From Terrabacter sp. Root85 (GTDB lineage Bacteria > Actinomycetota > Actinomycetes > Actinomycetales > Dermatophilaceae): 64,000 nt of DNA. The notes under the pieces are model-generated. The model ran no database searches. It saw nothing but the letters and a program-made list of their open reading frames with translations, and had not been told where the DNA came from. The stretch spans positions 1,184,759 to 1,248,758 of the forward strand of contig NZ_LMIW01000008.1 of the NCBI RefSeq assembly GCF_001429185.1, read 5' to 3'. Every line of letters begins with the position of its first letter. The first letter of the stretch is position 1. Shown in pieces: positions 44,000-52,403 of this stretch. The translations under genes were made by a program, and so were the position numbers.

Positions 44000-45382
44000 T
44001 CAGACGGTGAACTCGTCGGCGACGTCGAGCGCCTCGTCGAGCACTGCCAGCCCCTCTTCGGCCTCCGCCGGGGTCGTCGTGCACGGGGGCACGACGTGGG
44101 TGCGGTTGAAGTGGGTGAACGGCCAGAGCCCGCGCTCCTTGCAGGCCGCGGCGAAGGCCGCCATCGGCGCGGCCGCCTCACCCGAGGCGTTGTAGGGCAC
44201 GAGCGGCTCACGCGTCTCGCGGTCGCGCACGAGCTCCACGGCCCAGAAGACGCCCAGGCCGCGGACGTCGCCGACACTGGGGTGCTTCGCCGCGATCTCG
44301 CGCAGGCGCGGGCCGATGACGTCGGTGCCGAGGCTCCGGGCGTTCTCGATGATGCCCTCCTCGCGGAACGCGTTGATCGAGGCGACGGCCGAGGCGCAGG
44401 CGAGCGGGTGACCCGAGTAGGTCAGTCCGCCCGGGAAGGCGCGCTGGTCGAAGGTCGCCCGGATCTCGTCCGAGATGACGACGCCCCCGAGCGGGACGTA
44501 GCCGGAGTTGACGCCCTTGGCGAAGGTGATGAGGTCGGGGCGGATGCCCCAGTGGTCGACGGCGAACCACTCGCCGCACCGCCCGAAGCCGGCCATGACC
44601 TCGTCGGCGATGAGGATGATCCCGTGCTCGTCGCAGAGGTCACGGACGCCCTGGAGGTAGCCGTCCGGCGGGACGAGGATGCCGTTGGTGCCCACCACGG
44701 TCTCGAGGATGATCGCGGCGATCGTGTGCCCACCCTCGACCATGATCGTGTCGCGCAGGTGCGACAACGCACGGTCGCGCTCCTGCTCCTCGGACTCGGA
44801 GTGGAAGGCCGAACGATAGGTGTAGGGGCCCCAGCAGTGGACGATCCCCGACAGGCCGGGCTCCGAGGGCCAGCGCCGCGGGTCGCCGGTCAGGGTGATC
44901 GAGCCGCCCGTGGCGCCGTGGTAGCTGCGGTATGTCGCGAGCACCTTGTGCCGGCCCGTGTGCAGCCGGGCCATCCGGATCGCGTTCTCGTTGGCCTCGG
45001 CCCCACCGTTGGTGAAGAAGACCGCGGACAGCCCGTCGGGCGCGACCTCGGTGATGAGCCGGGCGGCCTCGCTGCGGGCGTCGTTGGCGAAGGACGGCGC
45101 GATCGTCGCGAGACGGGCCGCCTGCTCCTGGATCGCGGCGACGACCTTCGGGTGGTTGTAGCCGATGTTGACGTTGACGAGCTGGCTGCTGAAGTCGAGG
45201 TAGCGCTTGTCGTCGTAGTCCCAGAAGTAGGAGCCCTGGGCCCGGGCGATGGGCAGCGGGTCGATGAGTCCCTGGGCCGACCACGAGTGGAAGACGTGGT
45301 CGCGGTCGAGGGTGCGCACCTGCTGCTCCGTCATCCCGTCGAGGAGGTCGGCGATGACGCTGCGCTGGTCGAGGTCGGTCAT
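44000..45382 (-). CDS. Class III omega-amino acid aminotransferase
   Basis: This 460-residue PLP aminotransferase belongs to the beta-alanine/omega-amino acid-pyruvate group. Segments: GSYFWDYDDKRYLDFSSQLVNVNIGYNHP, FFTNGGAEANENAIRMAR, YHGATGGSITLTGDPRRW, ILIADEVMAGFGRCGEWFAVDHWG and the PLP lysine in FAKGVNSGYVPLGGV. ATG at 45382 has GAGAAGGA upstream. It lies 17 bp after mmsA, so the aldehyde it forms is probably passed on to MmsA. Substrate could be beta-alanine, 3-aminoisobutyrate or similar. Confidence 0.9.
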   Translation of the reverse strand: MTDLDQRSVIADLLDGMTEQQVRTLDRDHVFHSWSAQGLIDPLPIARAQGSYFWDYDDKRYLDFSSQLVNVNIGYNHPKVVAAIQEQAARLATIAPSFANDARSEAARLITEVAPDGLSAVFFTNGGAEANENAIRMARLHTGRHKVLATYRSYHGATGGSITLTGDPRRWPSEPGLSGIVHCWGPYTYRSAFHSESEEQERDRALSHLRDTIMVEGGHTIAAIILETVVGTNGILVPPDGYLQGVRDLCDEHGIILIADEVMAGFGRCGEWFAVDHWGIRPDLITFAKGVNSGYVPLGGVVISDEIRATFDQRAFPGGLTYSGHPLACASAVASINAFREEGIIENARSLGTDVIGPRLREIAAKHPSVGDVRGLGVFWAVELVRDRETREPLVPYNASGEAAAPMAAFAAACKERGLWPFTHFNRTHVVPPCTTTPAEAEEGLAVLDEALDVADEFTV

Positions 45383-45399
45383 GGGTGGGTCCTTCTCTC

Positions 45400-46902
45400 T
45401 CAGCGGGTGCGCGGGAAGCCGAGGTCGACGGTCGAGGTGGCCGGGTCGGGCCACCGCTGCGTCACGACCTTGCCGCGCGTGTAGAAGTTGATGCCCTCGG
45501 GTCCGTACATGTGGGTGTCGCCGAAGAGCGAGTCCTTCCAGCCGCCGAAGGAGTAGTAGGCGACCGGGACGGGGATCGGCACGTTGATCCCGACCATGCC
45601 GACCTCGACCTCGTTCTGGAAGCGGCGCGCGGCGCCACCGTCGCGGGTGAAGATCGCGGTGCCGTTGGCGTACGGGTTGCGGTTGATGAGCGCCAGACCC
45701 TCGTCGTAGGTGGCGACGCGCACGACCGACAGGACCGGCCCGAAGATCTCGTCGCGGTAGACGGTCATGTCCGGCGTCACGTCGTCGAGCAGGGTCATGC
45801 CGAGGAAGAAGCCGTCCTCGGGGACGTCCTGCTCGCGTCCGTCGACGACGACCGTGGCCCCGGCCTCCGCTCCGGCCGCCACGTAGCCGGCCACCTTGTC
45901 GCGGTGCTCGCGGGTGATGAGCGGACCCATGTCGGTGCCCTCAGCCGAGCCCGGCCCGACGGTGAGCTTCGGCAGGCGGCTGGAGATCGCGGAGACGAGG
46001 TCGTCACCGACGTCACCGACGGCGACCGCGACGGACAGGGCCATGCACCGCTCCCCCGCGGCGCCGTACGCGGCGGAGACGATGGCGTCGGCCGCCATGT
46101 CGATGTCGGCGTCGGGCAGCACGAGCGCGTGGTTCTTCGCGCCGCCGAGAGCCTGGACCCGCTTGCCGTTGGCGGTGCCGCGCTCGTAGATGTACTTCGC
46201 GATGGGGGTCGAGCCGACGAAGCTGACCGCCGCGATGTCGTCGTGGTCGAGGAGCGCGTCGACGGCCTCCTTGTCGCCGTGGACGACGGTGAAGACGCCG
46301 TCGGGAAGGCCGGCCTCCTTCCAGAGCTCGGCGAGGAAGAGCGCGGCCGAGGGGTCCTTCTCGCTGGGCTTGAGCACGAAGCTGTTGCCGCAGGCGATGG
46401 CGTTGGCGCACATCCAGAGCGGCACCATGACGGGGAAGTTGAAGGGCGTGACGCCGGCGACGACGCCGAGCGGCTGGCGGATGCTGTAGACGTCGACACC
46501 GCTCGCGGCCTGTTCCGAGAAGCCGCCCTTGAGCAGCTGCGGTACACCGGTGGCGAACTCGACGTTCTCGAGGCCGCGGGCGATCTCGCCGACCGCGTCG
46601 GAGAGTACCTTGCCGTGCTCTGCGGTGACGATCGCGGCCAGCTCGTCGGTGCGCGTGTGCAGCAGCTCGCGGAAGGCGAAGAGGACGGCAGCCCTCCGCG
46701 ACAGGGAGCTGGTGCGCCAGTCGCGTCCGGCGGCGACCGCGGTCTTGACGGCGTCGTCCACCTCGGAGGTGGAGGCGAGCGGCACCTCGCCGGTCTGGCG
46801 GCCGGTCGCCGGGTCGTGCACCGGGGCGGTGCGCCCGGAGGTGCCGGGCACGCGGGCGCCGGAGATCCAGTGGTCGATGGACGTCACGGTAGGGGTCGTC
46901 AT
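45400..46902 (-). CDS. mmsA: CoA-acylating (methyl)malonate-semialdehyde dehydrogenase
   Basis: This 500-residue ALDH-superfamily enzyme converts malonate or methylmalonate semialdehyde with CoA and NAD to acetyl- or propionyl-CoA. Features: GVTPFNFPVMVPLWM, FVGSTPIAKYIYERG, GAKNHALVLPDAD and the catalytic Cys in GERCMALS; the C-terminus SFGGWKDSLFGDTHMYGPEGINFYTRGKVVTQRW is diagnostic for MmsA. It heads a two-gene operon with the aminotransferase and is divergent from a MocR regulator. Confidence 0.94.
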   Translation of the reverse strand: MTTPTVTSIDHWISGARVPGTSGRTAPVHDPATGRQTGEVPLASTSEVDDAVKTAVAAGRDWRTSSLSRRAAVLFAFRELLHTRTDELAAIVTAEHGKVLSDAVGEIARGLENVEFATGVPQLLKGGFSEQAASGVDVYSIRQPLGVVAGVTPFNFPVMVPLWMCANAIACGNSFVLKPSEKDPSAALFLAELWKEAGLPDGVFTVVHGDKEAVDALLDHDDIAAVSFVGSTPIAKYIYERGTANGKRVQALGGAKNHALVLPDADIDMAADAIVSAAYGAAGERCMALSVAVAVGDVGDDLVSAISSRLPKLTVGPGSAEGTDMGPLITREHRDKVAGYVAAGAEAGATVVVDGREQDVPEDGFFLGMTLLDDVTPDMTVYRDEIFGPVLSVVRVATYDEGLALINRNPYANGTAIFTRDGGAARRFQNEVEVGMVGINVPIPVPVAYYSFGGWKDSLFGDTHMYGPEGINFYTRGKVVTQRWPDPATSTVDLGFPRTR

Positions 46903-46962
46903 GCACCTCACGTTACGTGCCACTCTGACCCCATACAAAGCATCGATTGCTATGTTACGAAC
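46903..46962. promoter_or_regulatory. Divergent mmsA / MocR regulator control region
   Basis: Only 60 bp separate the two starts. A palindrome CACGT-T-ACGTG occupies 46909-46919. An AT-rich imperfect dyad (ATACAAAGCATCGAT/TTGCTATGTTA) spans about 46932-46956. TATGTT at 46951-46956 lies 6 nt before the regulator ATG, giving a leaderless message. These are plausible MocR operators; none is tested. Confidence 0.5.
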
Positions 46963-48315
46963 ATGCGTGCCGTCATCTCCTCGATCGAGGAGCGCCTCGA
47001 CGCCCCGACCGCCAAGGGCCTCGCGCAGGCCGTTTCCCGGGCGATCCGCGACGCCACCCTCGTGCCGGGCGACCAGCTGCCCCCGATCCGCCGGGTCGCC
47101 GAGGAGCTGATGATGTCGCCGACGACCGTGAGCGCGGCCTGGCAGCTGCTCGCCCGCTCGGGGACCATCCGGTCGGACGGCCGCCGGGGCACGACCGTGG
47201 CGCCCACGGCCCGAGGCGGCGAGCGCTACACGCGGGCGCTGCGGCACGAGTCGCCGGTGAGCCTCGACCTGTCGACCGGCATCCCCGACAGCGCCCTGCT
47301 GCCCCCGCTCGTGCCGGTGCTGTCCGCACTGACCGACCCGACGACGCCGAGCAGCTATCTCGACGACCCCGTGCTCGACGAGCTACGGCAGGAGCTCGTG
47401 CGCGACTGGCCGTATGCCGCCGACGACCTCCTCGTCGTCGACGGCGCGATGGACGCGCTGGACCTGCTCACCCGGGCACTGCTGCGCCCGGGTGACCTCG
47501 TGCTCGTCGAGAACCCGGGGTTCCCTCCCCTGCTCGACCTGCTCGAGGACCGGGGGGTCGCGGTCGTCGGCGTGCCGCTCGACGAGACGGGCCTCGACCT
47601 TGACGCCGTCGAGTCCCTGCTGCCGCGCCGACCCGCAGCGGTGGTCATCCAGCCTCGAGGACAGAACCCGACCGGCGTGTCCATGTCGCCGACCCGGGCG
47701 CGACGACTCGCTGCGCTGCTCGAGGGCCGTGACTGCATCGTCATCGAGGACGACTCGAGCGGCCCGATCTCGACGTCGGCCGCGACCAGCCTCGGTCGGT
47801 GGATCCCCGACCAGGTGCTGCACATCCGCAGCTTCAGCAAGTCGCACGGTCCAGACCTGCGGATCGCCGCGCTGAGCGGCCCGGACGCGCTGCTCGCCCC
47901 GGTGCGGCACGCGCGGGCCATCGGGCAGGGCTGGACGAGCCGGCTGCTCCAGCGGGTCCTCGCCGGCCTGCTCCGCGACGAGGTCTGCGCGCGCGGGATC
48001 GCATCGGCCGGTGCCGAGTACGCCCGTCGTCGGGAGCTCGTCGTCGGTCGCCTCGCGGAGCACGGCATCGAGGTGCCCGGCACCGACGGGCTCAACATCT
48101 GGGTGCCGGTGCGCGACGAGGCCGCAGCGGTGCTCCGGCTCGCGAGCCAAGGCATCGCGGTGACCCCGGGGTCACCGTTCTCGGTCGAGCACGTCGCCGG
48201 ACCCGAAGGCCACGTGCGCGTGACGACCGGGCTCGTCCGTGAGAACCACGCCGAGGTCGCCGACCTCATCGCCGAGGCGGCGAACGCCGGGGCCTGGACG
48301 GCCCAGCACCGCTGA
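46963..48315 (+). CDS. MocR/PtsJ-type regulator (GntR HTH fused to aminotransferase fold)
   Basis: This 450-residue regulator has an N-terminal GntR winged helix (LAQAVSRAIRDATLVPGDQLPPIRRVAEELMMSPTTVSAAWQLLARSGTI). A fold-type I aminotransferase domain follows, with PLP lysine in RSFSKSHGPDLRIA and VEDD-type cofactor Asp (IVIEDDSSGPIS). MocR proteins usually sense PLP plus an amino acid and control adjacent aminotransferase genes, fitting its divergent position to mmsA-aminotransferase. Confidence 0.93.
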   Translation: MRAVISSIEERLDAPTAKGLAQAVSRAIRDATLVPGDQLPPIRRVAEELMMSPTTVSAAWQLLARSGTIRSDGRRGTTVAPTARGGERYTRALRHESPVSLDLSTGIPDSALLPPLVPVLSALTDPTTPSSYLDDPVLDELRQELVRDWPYAADDLLVVDGAMDALDLLTRALLRPGDLVLVENPGFPPLLDLLEDRGVAVVGVPLDETGLDLDAVESLLPRRPAAVVIQPRGQNPTGVSMSPTRARRLAALLEGRDCIVIEDDSSGPISTSAATSLGRWIPDQVLHIRSFSKSHGPDLRIAALSGPDALLAPVRHARAIGQGWTSRLLQRVLAGLLRDEVCARGIASAGAEYARRRELVVGRLAEHGIEVPGTDGLNIWVPVRDEAAAVLRLASQGIAVTPGSPFSVEHVAGPEGHVRVTTGLVRENHAEVADLIAEAANAGAWTAQHR

Positions 48316-48363
48316 GCTCGGCACGGAGTCCCTGCCACCCAGCAGAATCAGTCCCGCCCGCGC

Positions 48364-48390
48364 TGTCCGATCCGGACCGAGGTGTTCGTA
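48364..48390 (+). promoter_or_regulatory. Candidate ECF-sigma promoter of the YCII-sigma operon
   Basis: TGTCCGA at 48364-48370 and CGTA at 48387-48390 are 16 bp apart, upstream of the YCII gene. This resembles the TGTCGA / CG-rich pattern I recall for ECF42 target promoters, suggesting autoregulation. It was identified by eye only. Confidence 0.35.
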
Positions 48391-48446
48391 GCAGAGGTGA
48401 GAGCCCGCCCGCGATGGGCGGCCCGAGGCACAGGAGATGATCCGAC

Positions 48447-48770
48447 ATGCAGTACCTCGTATCCGTGATCGACGACGGCACCGGCCCCGAGACCGCCACC
48501 GAGGAGGCCGCCGTCGACGCCTTCAACGACCGGCTCCGGTCCGAGGGGTACTGGGTCTTCGCCGGGGGCCTCGGCTCCCCGGACCCAGCGACGGTCGTCG
48601 ACAACCGAGGGAGCGAGGCAGTCTTCACCGACGGACCCTTCGTCGAGTCGAAGGAGTACCTCGCCGGCTTCTGGATCCTCGAGGCGCCGGACCTCGACGT
48701 GGTGCTCAGGCTCGCCGCCGAGGGCTCCCGGGCGTGCAACCGCAAGATCGAGGTGCGTCCGTTCCTGTGA
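48447..48770 (+). CDS. YCII/DGPF-domain protein
   Basis: This 107-residue YCII-related protein has the signature FTDGPFVESKEYLAGFWILE (DGPF motif) and the opening MQYLVSVIDDG. DGPF proteins are dimeric ferredoxin-like-fold proteins of unclear enzymatic activity and are the standard genomic partners of ECF42 sigma factors. AGGAGATGATCCGAC before the ATG contains a good Shine-Dalgarno. The stop overlaps the sigma gene start as GTGA. Confidence 0.9.
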   Translation: MQYLVSVIDDGTGPETATEEAAVDAFNDRLRSEGYWVFAGGLGSPDPATVVDNRGSEAVFTDGPFVESKEYLAGFWILEAPDLDVVLRLAAEGSRACNRKIEVRPFL

Positions 48771-49999
48771 GCCCACCCGACGTCCGCGACGAGCTCACCC
48801 GGGCCCACCACGACGAGTGGGCCCGGGTCGTCGCCTCCCTGACCCGGCGGTTCGGTGATCTCGGCCTCGCCGAGGACGCCGCGGCCGAGGCGTTCGCGAC
48901 CGCCGTCGAGCGGTGGCCCGCCGAGGGCACACCCCCGAACCCGGGCGCGTGGCTGACGACGACCGCCAACCGCAAGGCGATCGACCGGATCCGGCGCGAG
49001 AGCAAGCGTGACCACAAGCACCAGGAGGCAGCCATGGTGCACGACGACCACGAGGCCGAGCCGCTCGGCGTCCTCGACGACGACCGGCTCCGACTCGTCT
49101 TCACGTGCTGTCACCCCGCGCTCGCGATGGAGGCGCGGGTCGCCCTGACGCTGCGAATGGTCGGTGGCCTGACCGTGCCCGAGATCTCGAGGGCCTTCTT
49201 CGTGCAGGAGTCCGCGATGGCTCGGCGCCTCACCCGGGCCAAGGCCAAGATCGCGGCCGCGCGCATCCCGTACCGGGTGCCGACCGCGGAGGACCTGCCG
49301 ACTCGGGTCTCCGGCGTGCTCGCTGTGCTCTTCCTCGTCTTCAACGAGGGCTACCTCACCTCCGGTGCGGACACCGATCCGATCCGCCAGGACCTCACCG
49401 GCGAGGCGATCCGGCTCACCCGGATGCTGCGCGACCTCCTGCCCGACGACGGCGAGGTGGCCGGCCTCCTCGCCCTGATGCTGCTCACCGACGCCCGCCG
49501 GAGTGCCCGGGTCTCACCGGGCGGTGAGCTGGTCCCCCTCGACGAGCAGGACCGCAGCGTCTGGGACCGGGCCCTGGTCGCCGAGGGCCACCGTCTCGTG
49601 CGTGAGCGACTCGATGCTGGGGCGGCTCCGGGTCGCTACCAGGTCATGGCCGCCATCAACGCCGTGCACACCTCGGCTCGCACCATGCGCGACACCGACT
49701 GGTCACAGGTCGTCGCCCTCTACGACCAGCTCCACGACCTGGAACCCTCGCCGGTCGTCGCCCTGAACCGGGCGGTCGCCCTCGCCGAGCTCGACGGACC
49801 GCAGGTGGCGCTGGCCGTCGTCGAGCCTCTCGGGGAACCGTTGTCCGGCTATCACGCCTACCACGCGGTCCGGGCCGACCTGCTGCGCCGGATGGGTCGC
49901 GGCGAGGAGGCGCGGGCGGCGTACACCCGGGCGATCGAGCTGGCGGGCAACACGGCCGAGTCGGCCTCCTTGACGCGTCGCCGCGGCGAGCTGACCTAG
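48767..49999 (+). CDS. ECF42-type RNA polymerase sigma factor with C-terminal extension
   Basis: This 410-residue sigma factor is about twice the usual ECF length. Sigma2 (HHDEWARVVASLTRRFGDLGLAEDAAAEAF; GAWLTTTANRKAIDRIRRE) and sigma4 (VALTLRMVGGLTVPEISRAFFVQESAMARRLTRAKAKI) are followed by a helical extension of more than 200 residues containing FNEGYLTS and TPR-like helices. This architecture plus the DGPF partner identifies group ECF42, which has no anti-sigma factor. Its stop shares a CTAG palindrome with the convergent gene's stop. Confidence 0.93.
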   Translation: MSPPDVRDELTRAHHDEWARVVASLTRRFGDLGLAEDAAAEAFATAVERWPAEGTPPNPGAWLTTTANRKAIDRIRRESKRDHKHQEAAMVHDDHEAEPLGVLDDDRLRLVFTCCHPALAMEARVALTLRMVGGLTVPEISRAFFVQESAMARRLTRAKAKIAAARIPYRVPTAEDLPTRVSGVLAVLFLVFNEGYLTSGADTDPIRQDLTGEAIRLTRMLRDLLPDDGEVAGLLALMLLTDARRSARVSPGGELVPLDEQDRSVWDRALVAEGHRLVRERLDAGAAPGRYQVMAAINAVHTSARTMRDTDWSQVVALYDQLHDLEPSPVVALNRAVALAELDGPQVALAVVEPLGEPLSGYHAYHAVRADLLRRMGRGEEARAAYTRAIELAGNTAESASLTRRRGELT

Positions 50000-50463
50000 G
50001 GCCGGCCACCGTCCCGGAGGGTCTCGACCACCTGCGACAGTCGCCGCTCGCGGGTCTCGTCGGTCCTGGCCGAGGACACGGCGAGGGCATGCGCCTTCTG
50101 CTTGCTGGCGGACAGAGCCGTCCAGGCGGCCGTGAGAGCGGGGTCGGCGTCGAGGACCGCCCGGAGCGCCTGGGGCACCTCGACCTCGCGCGGTGCGTCG
50201 TCGACCTCGAGCCGGACCTCCACCTCGTCACCGGCGCCACGCCCGGTCGCGGCCCGCGTCTCGGCGTTGAAGGACACGAGGAAGTGACCGCCCATGGAGG
50301 CGATCGAGGTCCGGTACGTGTAGCCACCGTCCACGGTCACGGATACGGGCACCCGCTTGCCGCGGGCGAAGGCCGCCATGACTTCGTCAGGGACCACGAT
50401 GCCCACGTTGTTGCCACCCGTGGCCTCGAGGGTGGTGCGGAACGTCCGGACCGTCTCGCTCAT
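49996..50463 (-). CDS. DUF1905 / YdeI (OmdA)-like protein
   Basis: This 155-residue protein has an N-terminal DUF1905 barrel (VRTFRTTLEATGGNNVGIVVPDEVMAAFARGKRVPVSVTVDGGYTYRTSIASMGGHFLVSF) and a C-terminal YdeI-type helical region (LSASKQKAHALAVSSARTDETRERRLSQVVETLRDG). Relatives are linked to bacteriocin protection but not well characterised. It lies 4 bp after the DUF5997 gene's direction-sharing neighbour start and converges on the sigma gene. Confidence 0.82.
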   Translation of the reverse strand: MSETVRTFRTTLEATGGNNVGIVVPDEVMAAFARGKRVPVSVTVDGGYTYRTSIASMGGHFLVSFNAETRAATGRGAGDEVEVRLEVDDAPREVEVPQALRAVLDADPALTAAWTALSASKQKAHALAVSSARTDETRERRLSQVVETLRDGGRP

Positions 50464-50467
50464 GGGA

Positions 50468-50845
50468 TCAGGGCCGTCCGGTGTCGCGTGCCTTGAGGCG
50501 CGCGTCCTCGGCGCGGACCTGCGCGAAGATCTCGCGCTCGGCCACGAGCCAGGCGGGCATCTCGTCGATGACGGCCTTGATCTCGTCGGTCGTCAGGTGC
50601 TCTCCGACCCCGCCGCGGGTCAGGCCCGAGTTGGAGATGCCGAGTCGCCGGGCCGTCTCCTGGCGGGTGTGGGGTCCGTTGCGGCGCAGCGTCGCGAGCC
50701 ACTCCGGCGGCTCGGCCTGCAACGCGTTGAGGTCGGTGCGGCTGACGACGCCCTCCTGGAAGTCGGCGGGGGTCTCGGACAGCAGGACGCCGAGCTTCTT
50801 CGCGGCCGTCTGGGGTTTCATGGTCTGCGGCTTCGGCGTGGGCAT
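50468..50845 (-). CDS. DUF5997 family HTH-like protein
   Basis: This 125-residue protein is conserved in actinobacteria as DUF5997. The central stretch EWLATLRRNGPHTRQETARRLGISNSGLTRGGVGEHLTTDEIKAVIDEMPAWL looks like a helix-turn-helix followed by two helices. Function unknown; DNA binding is inferred. It is divergent from a gene encoding a LysR-type effector domain that lacks its own HTH. Confidence 0.8.
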   Translation of the reverse strand: MPTPKPQTMKPQTAAKKLGVLLSETPADFQEGVVSRTDLNALQAEPPEWLATLRRNGPHTRQETARRLGISNSGLTRGGVGEHLTTDEIKAVIDEMPAWLVAEREIFAQVRAEDARLKARDTGRP

Positions 50846-51021
50846 GGGTCCAGCCTAGGGCGTCGCCCGACCACGCCTGCCCGCTCTCGCCCGGCCTGTC
50901 CCCGGCCCGTGGCCCGCCACGGGTGTCGCACGGCGTCCGGCGGTGTCCCCTCCGCACGTCGGGCGACATGTCCACGTGGACTAGCCTCGGGAGCGACCTG
51001 CCCCGACCGCGAAGGCACACC
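50846..51021. promoter_or_regulatory. Divergent region with perfect GTCCACGTGGAC palindrome
   Basis: A perfect 12-bp palindrome at 50970-50981 abuts TAGCCT (50982-50987), a candidate -10 for the rightward gene 34 nt ahead of its ATG. Binding here would block that promoter. The rest of the spacer shows no gene. Confidence 0.5.
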
Positions 51022-51825
51022 ATGACGGATCCGTTCCGCGTCGAGTTCGTGCCCGGCGTGACGCCGGACAAGTGGCTGCGCGTGTGGGGCCAGCGCCTGC
51101 CGGACTCTCCCCTCGAGGCGGCACCCGTCGAGGACGCCGATGCCCTGGCCCACCTGCGCGACGGGACATCGTCCATGGTCCTCCTGAGGCTGCCGGTCGA
51201 CCGCGACGGTCTGCACGTCATCCCCCTCTACGAGGAGGTCCCGGTCGTCGTCGTGGCCAAGGAGCACGTCATCGCCGCGTTCGATGAGGTCGACGTCGCC
51301 GACCTCGGCGAGGAGGTCCTCATGCAGGACCCCGCGCTCGTCCCCGAGTGGACGGCCGTCGCGACGCCAGAGACCCGAGACCGGGCCACAGCCATGCCGC
51401 CCATGACGACGAAGCAGGCGGTGTCCGTGGTGGCCACCGGCTCCGGGATCGTCGTCGTGCCGATGTCGGTCGCCCGCCTGCACCACCGCAAGGACGTCGT
51501 CCACCGCCCCGTGACCGGGGTCGCACCCTCACGGGTCGGCCTTGCCTGGAGGGTCGACGACGACGACCCGCGCATCGAGGACTTCATCGGCATCGTCCGC
51601 GGCCGCACGGAGCGCAGCACCCGTGGCGGGCCGTCCGACGCGGCCTCGCCGTCCGGCTCGGACGGGCCGACCGAGCAGCGCGGACACGCCAAGCCCGCCA
51701 AGACCTCGAAGACCGCCAAGAGCTCGGCCACGTCCCGCGCCCACGGCACTTCCCGGCGCGCCCAGCAGACCGGGCGCAAGGGCGCGCCGCGTGGAGGTGT
51801 CCCGAAGCGCAAGGGCCGCCGGTGA
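51022..51825 (+). CDS. LysR-type substrate-binding-domain protein without HTH
   Basis: This 267-residue protein reads like the effector half of a LysR regulator: FRVEFVPGVTPDKWLRVWGQRLP, the hinge-like PLYEEVPVVVVAKEHVIAAFDEVDVADLGEEVLMQD and ATGSGIVVVPMSVARLHHRKDVVHRPVTG. No winged helix precedes it. The C-terminal 80 residues are Lys/Ser/Arg-rich and could bind nucleic acid. It is coupled by GTGA to an SRPBCC gene. It may act with the divergent DUF5997 protein (inference). Confidence 0.78.
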   Translation: MTDPFRVEFVPGVTPDKWLRVWGQRLPDSPLEAAPVEDADALAHLRDGTSSMVLLRLPVDRDGLHVIPLYEEVPVVVVAKEHVIAAFDEVDVADLGEEVLMQDPALVPEWTAVATPETRDRATAMPPMTTKQAVSVVATGSGIVVVPMSVARLHHRKDVVHRPVTGVAPSRVGLAWRVDDDDPRIEDFIGIVRGRTERSTRGGPSDAASPSGSDGPTEQRGHAKPAKTSKTAKSSATSRAHGTSRRAQQTGRKGAPRGGVPKRKGRR

Positions 51826-52403
51826 GCACCGGCTCCGTCCGCGGACCCGCGGAGCGCGACGGGCTCCCTTGGCGCTGGGGCGAGTTCGGCGCATCAGCCC
51901 TCCCGGGCCACCTGGTGGGCCATGCCGGTCCCGTCGTCAGCCGTGCGGTGACGGTCCGTGCCGAGCCCGCGGTCGTCTTCCGTTGGCTCTGCCAGCTGCG
52001 CGTCGCGCCCTACAGCTACGACCTCGTCGACAACCTCGGGCGCCGGAGCCCACGCGCCCTGACGCCCGGACTGGAGAGCCTCGCCGTCGGGCAGCGCTTC
52101 GCGACGATCTTCACCCTCGTCGACTGGGTGCCTGACGACCTGCTCGCCCTCGAGATCACCGCGCCGACCGGCATACGCCTCTTCGGGCGGCTGCCGCTCG
52201 TCTACCAGACGGTCCCGCTCCCAGGCGGGCCGGAGGCCAGGACGACCTTGCGCGGCGACATCGCACTCCCCCGGGCCGAGTCGGCCCTCTCGCGGGCGCG
52301 GTCGACCGCTCTCGCCTGGGGCGACCTCGTGATGATGCGGCGTCAGCTGCGGACGCTGGCGCGCCTCAGCGAGGAGAGCGCAGGCGCGACACGATCGTCG
52401 TGA
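51822..52403 (+). CDS. SRPBCC/START-like domain protein
   Basis: This 193-residue protein contains a polyketide-cyclase/SRPBCC-like core (VVSRAVTVRAEPAVVFRWLCQLRVAPYSYDLVDNLGRRSPRAL; FATIFTLVDWVPDDLLALEITAP). The fold binds hydrophobic ligands; function unknown. GTG start overlaps the upstream stop. Its last 38 bp overlap the convergent HAD phosphatase gene, so both genes' 3' ends are read from the same DNA. Confidence 0.75.
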   Translation: MSTGSVRGPAERDGLPWRWGEFGASALPGHLVGHAGPVVSRAVTVRAEPAVVFRWLCQLRVAPYSYDLVDNLGRRSPRALTPGLESLAVGQRFATIFTLVDWVPDDLLALEITAPTGIRLFGRLPLVYQTVPLPGGPEARTTLRGDIALPRAESALSRARSTALAWGDLVMMRRQLRTLARLSEESAGATRSS

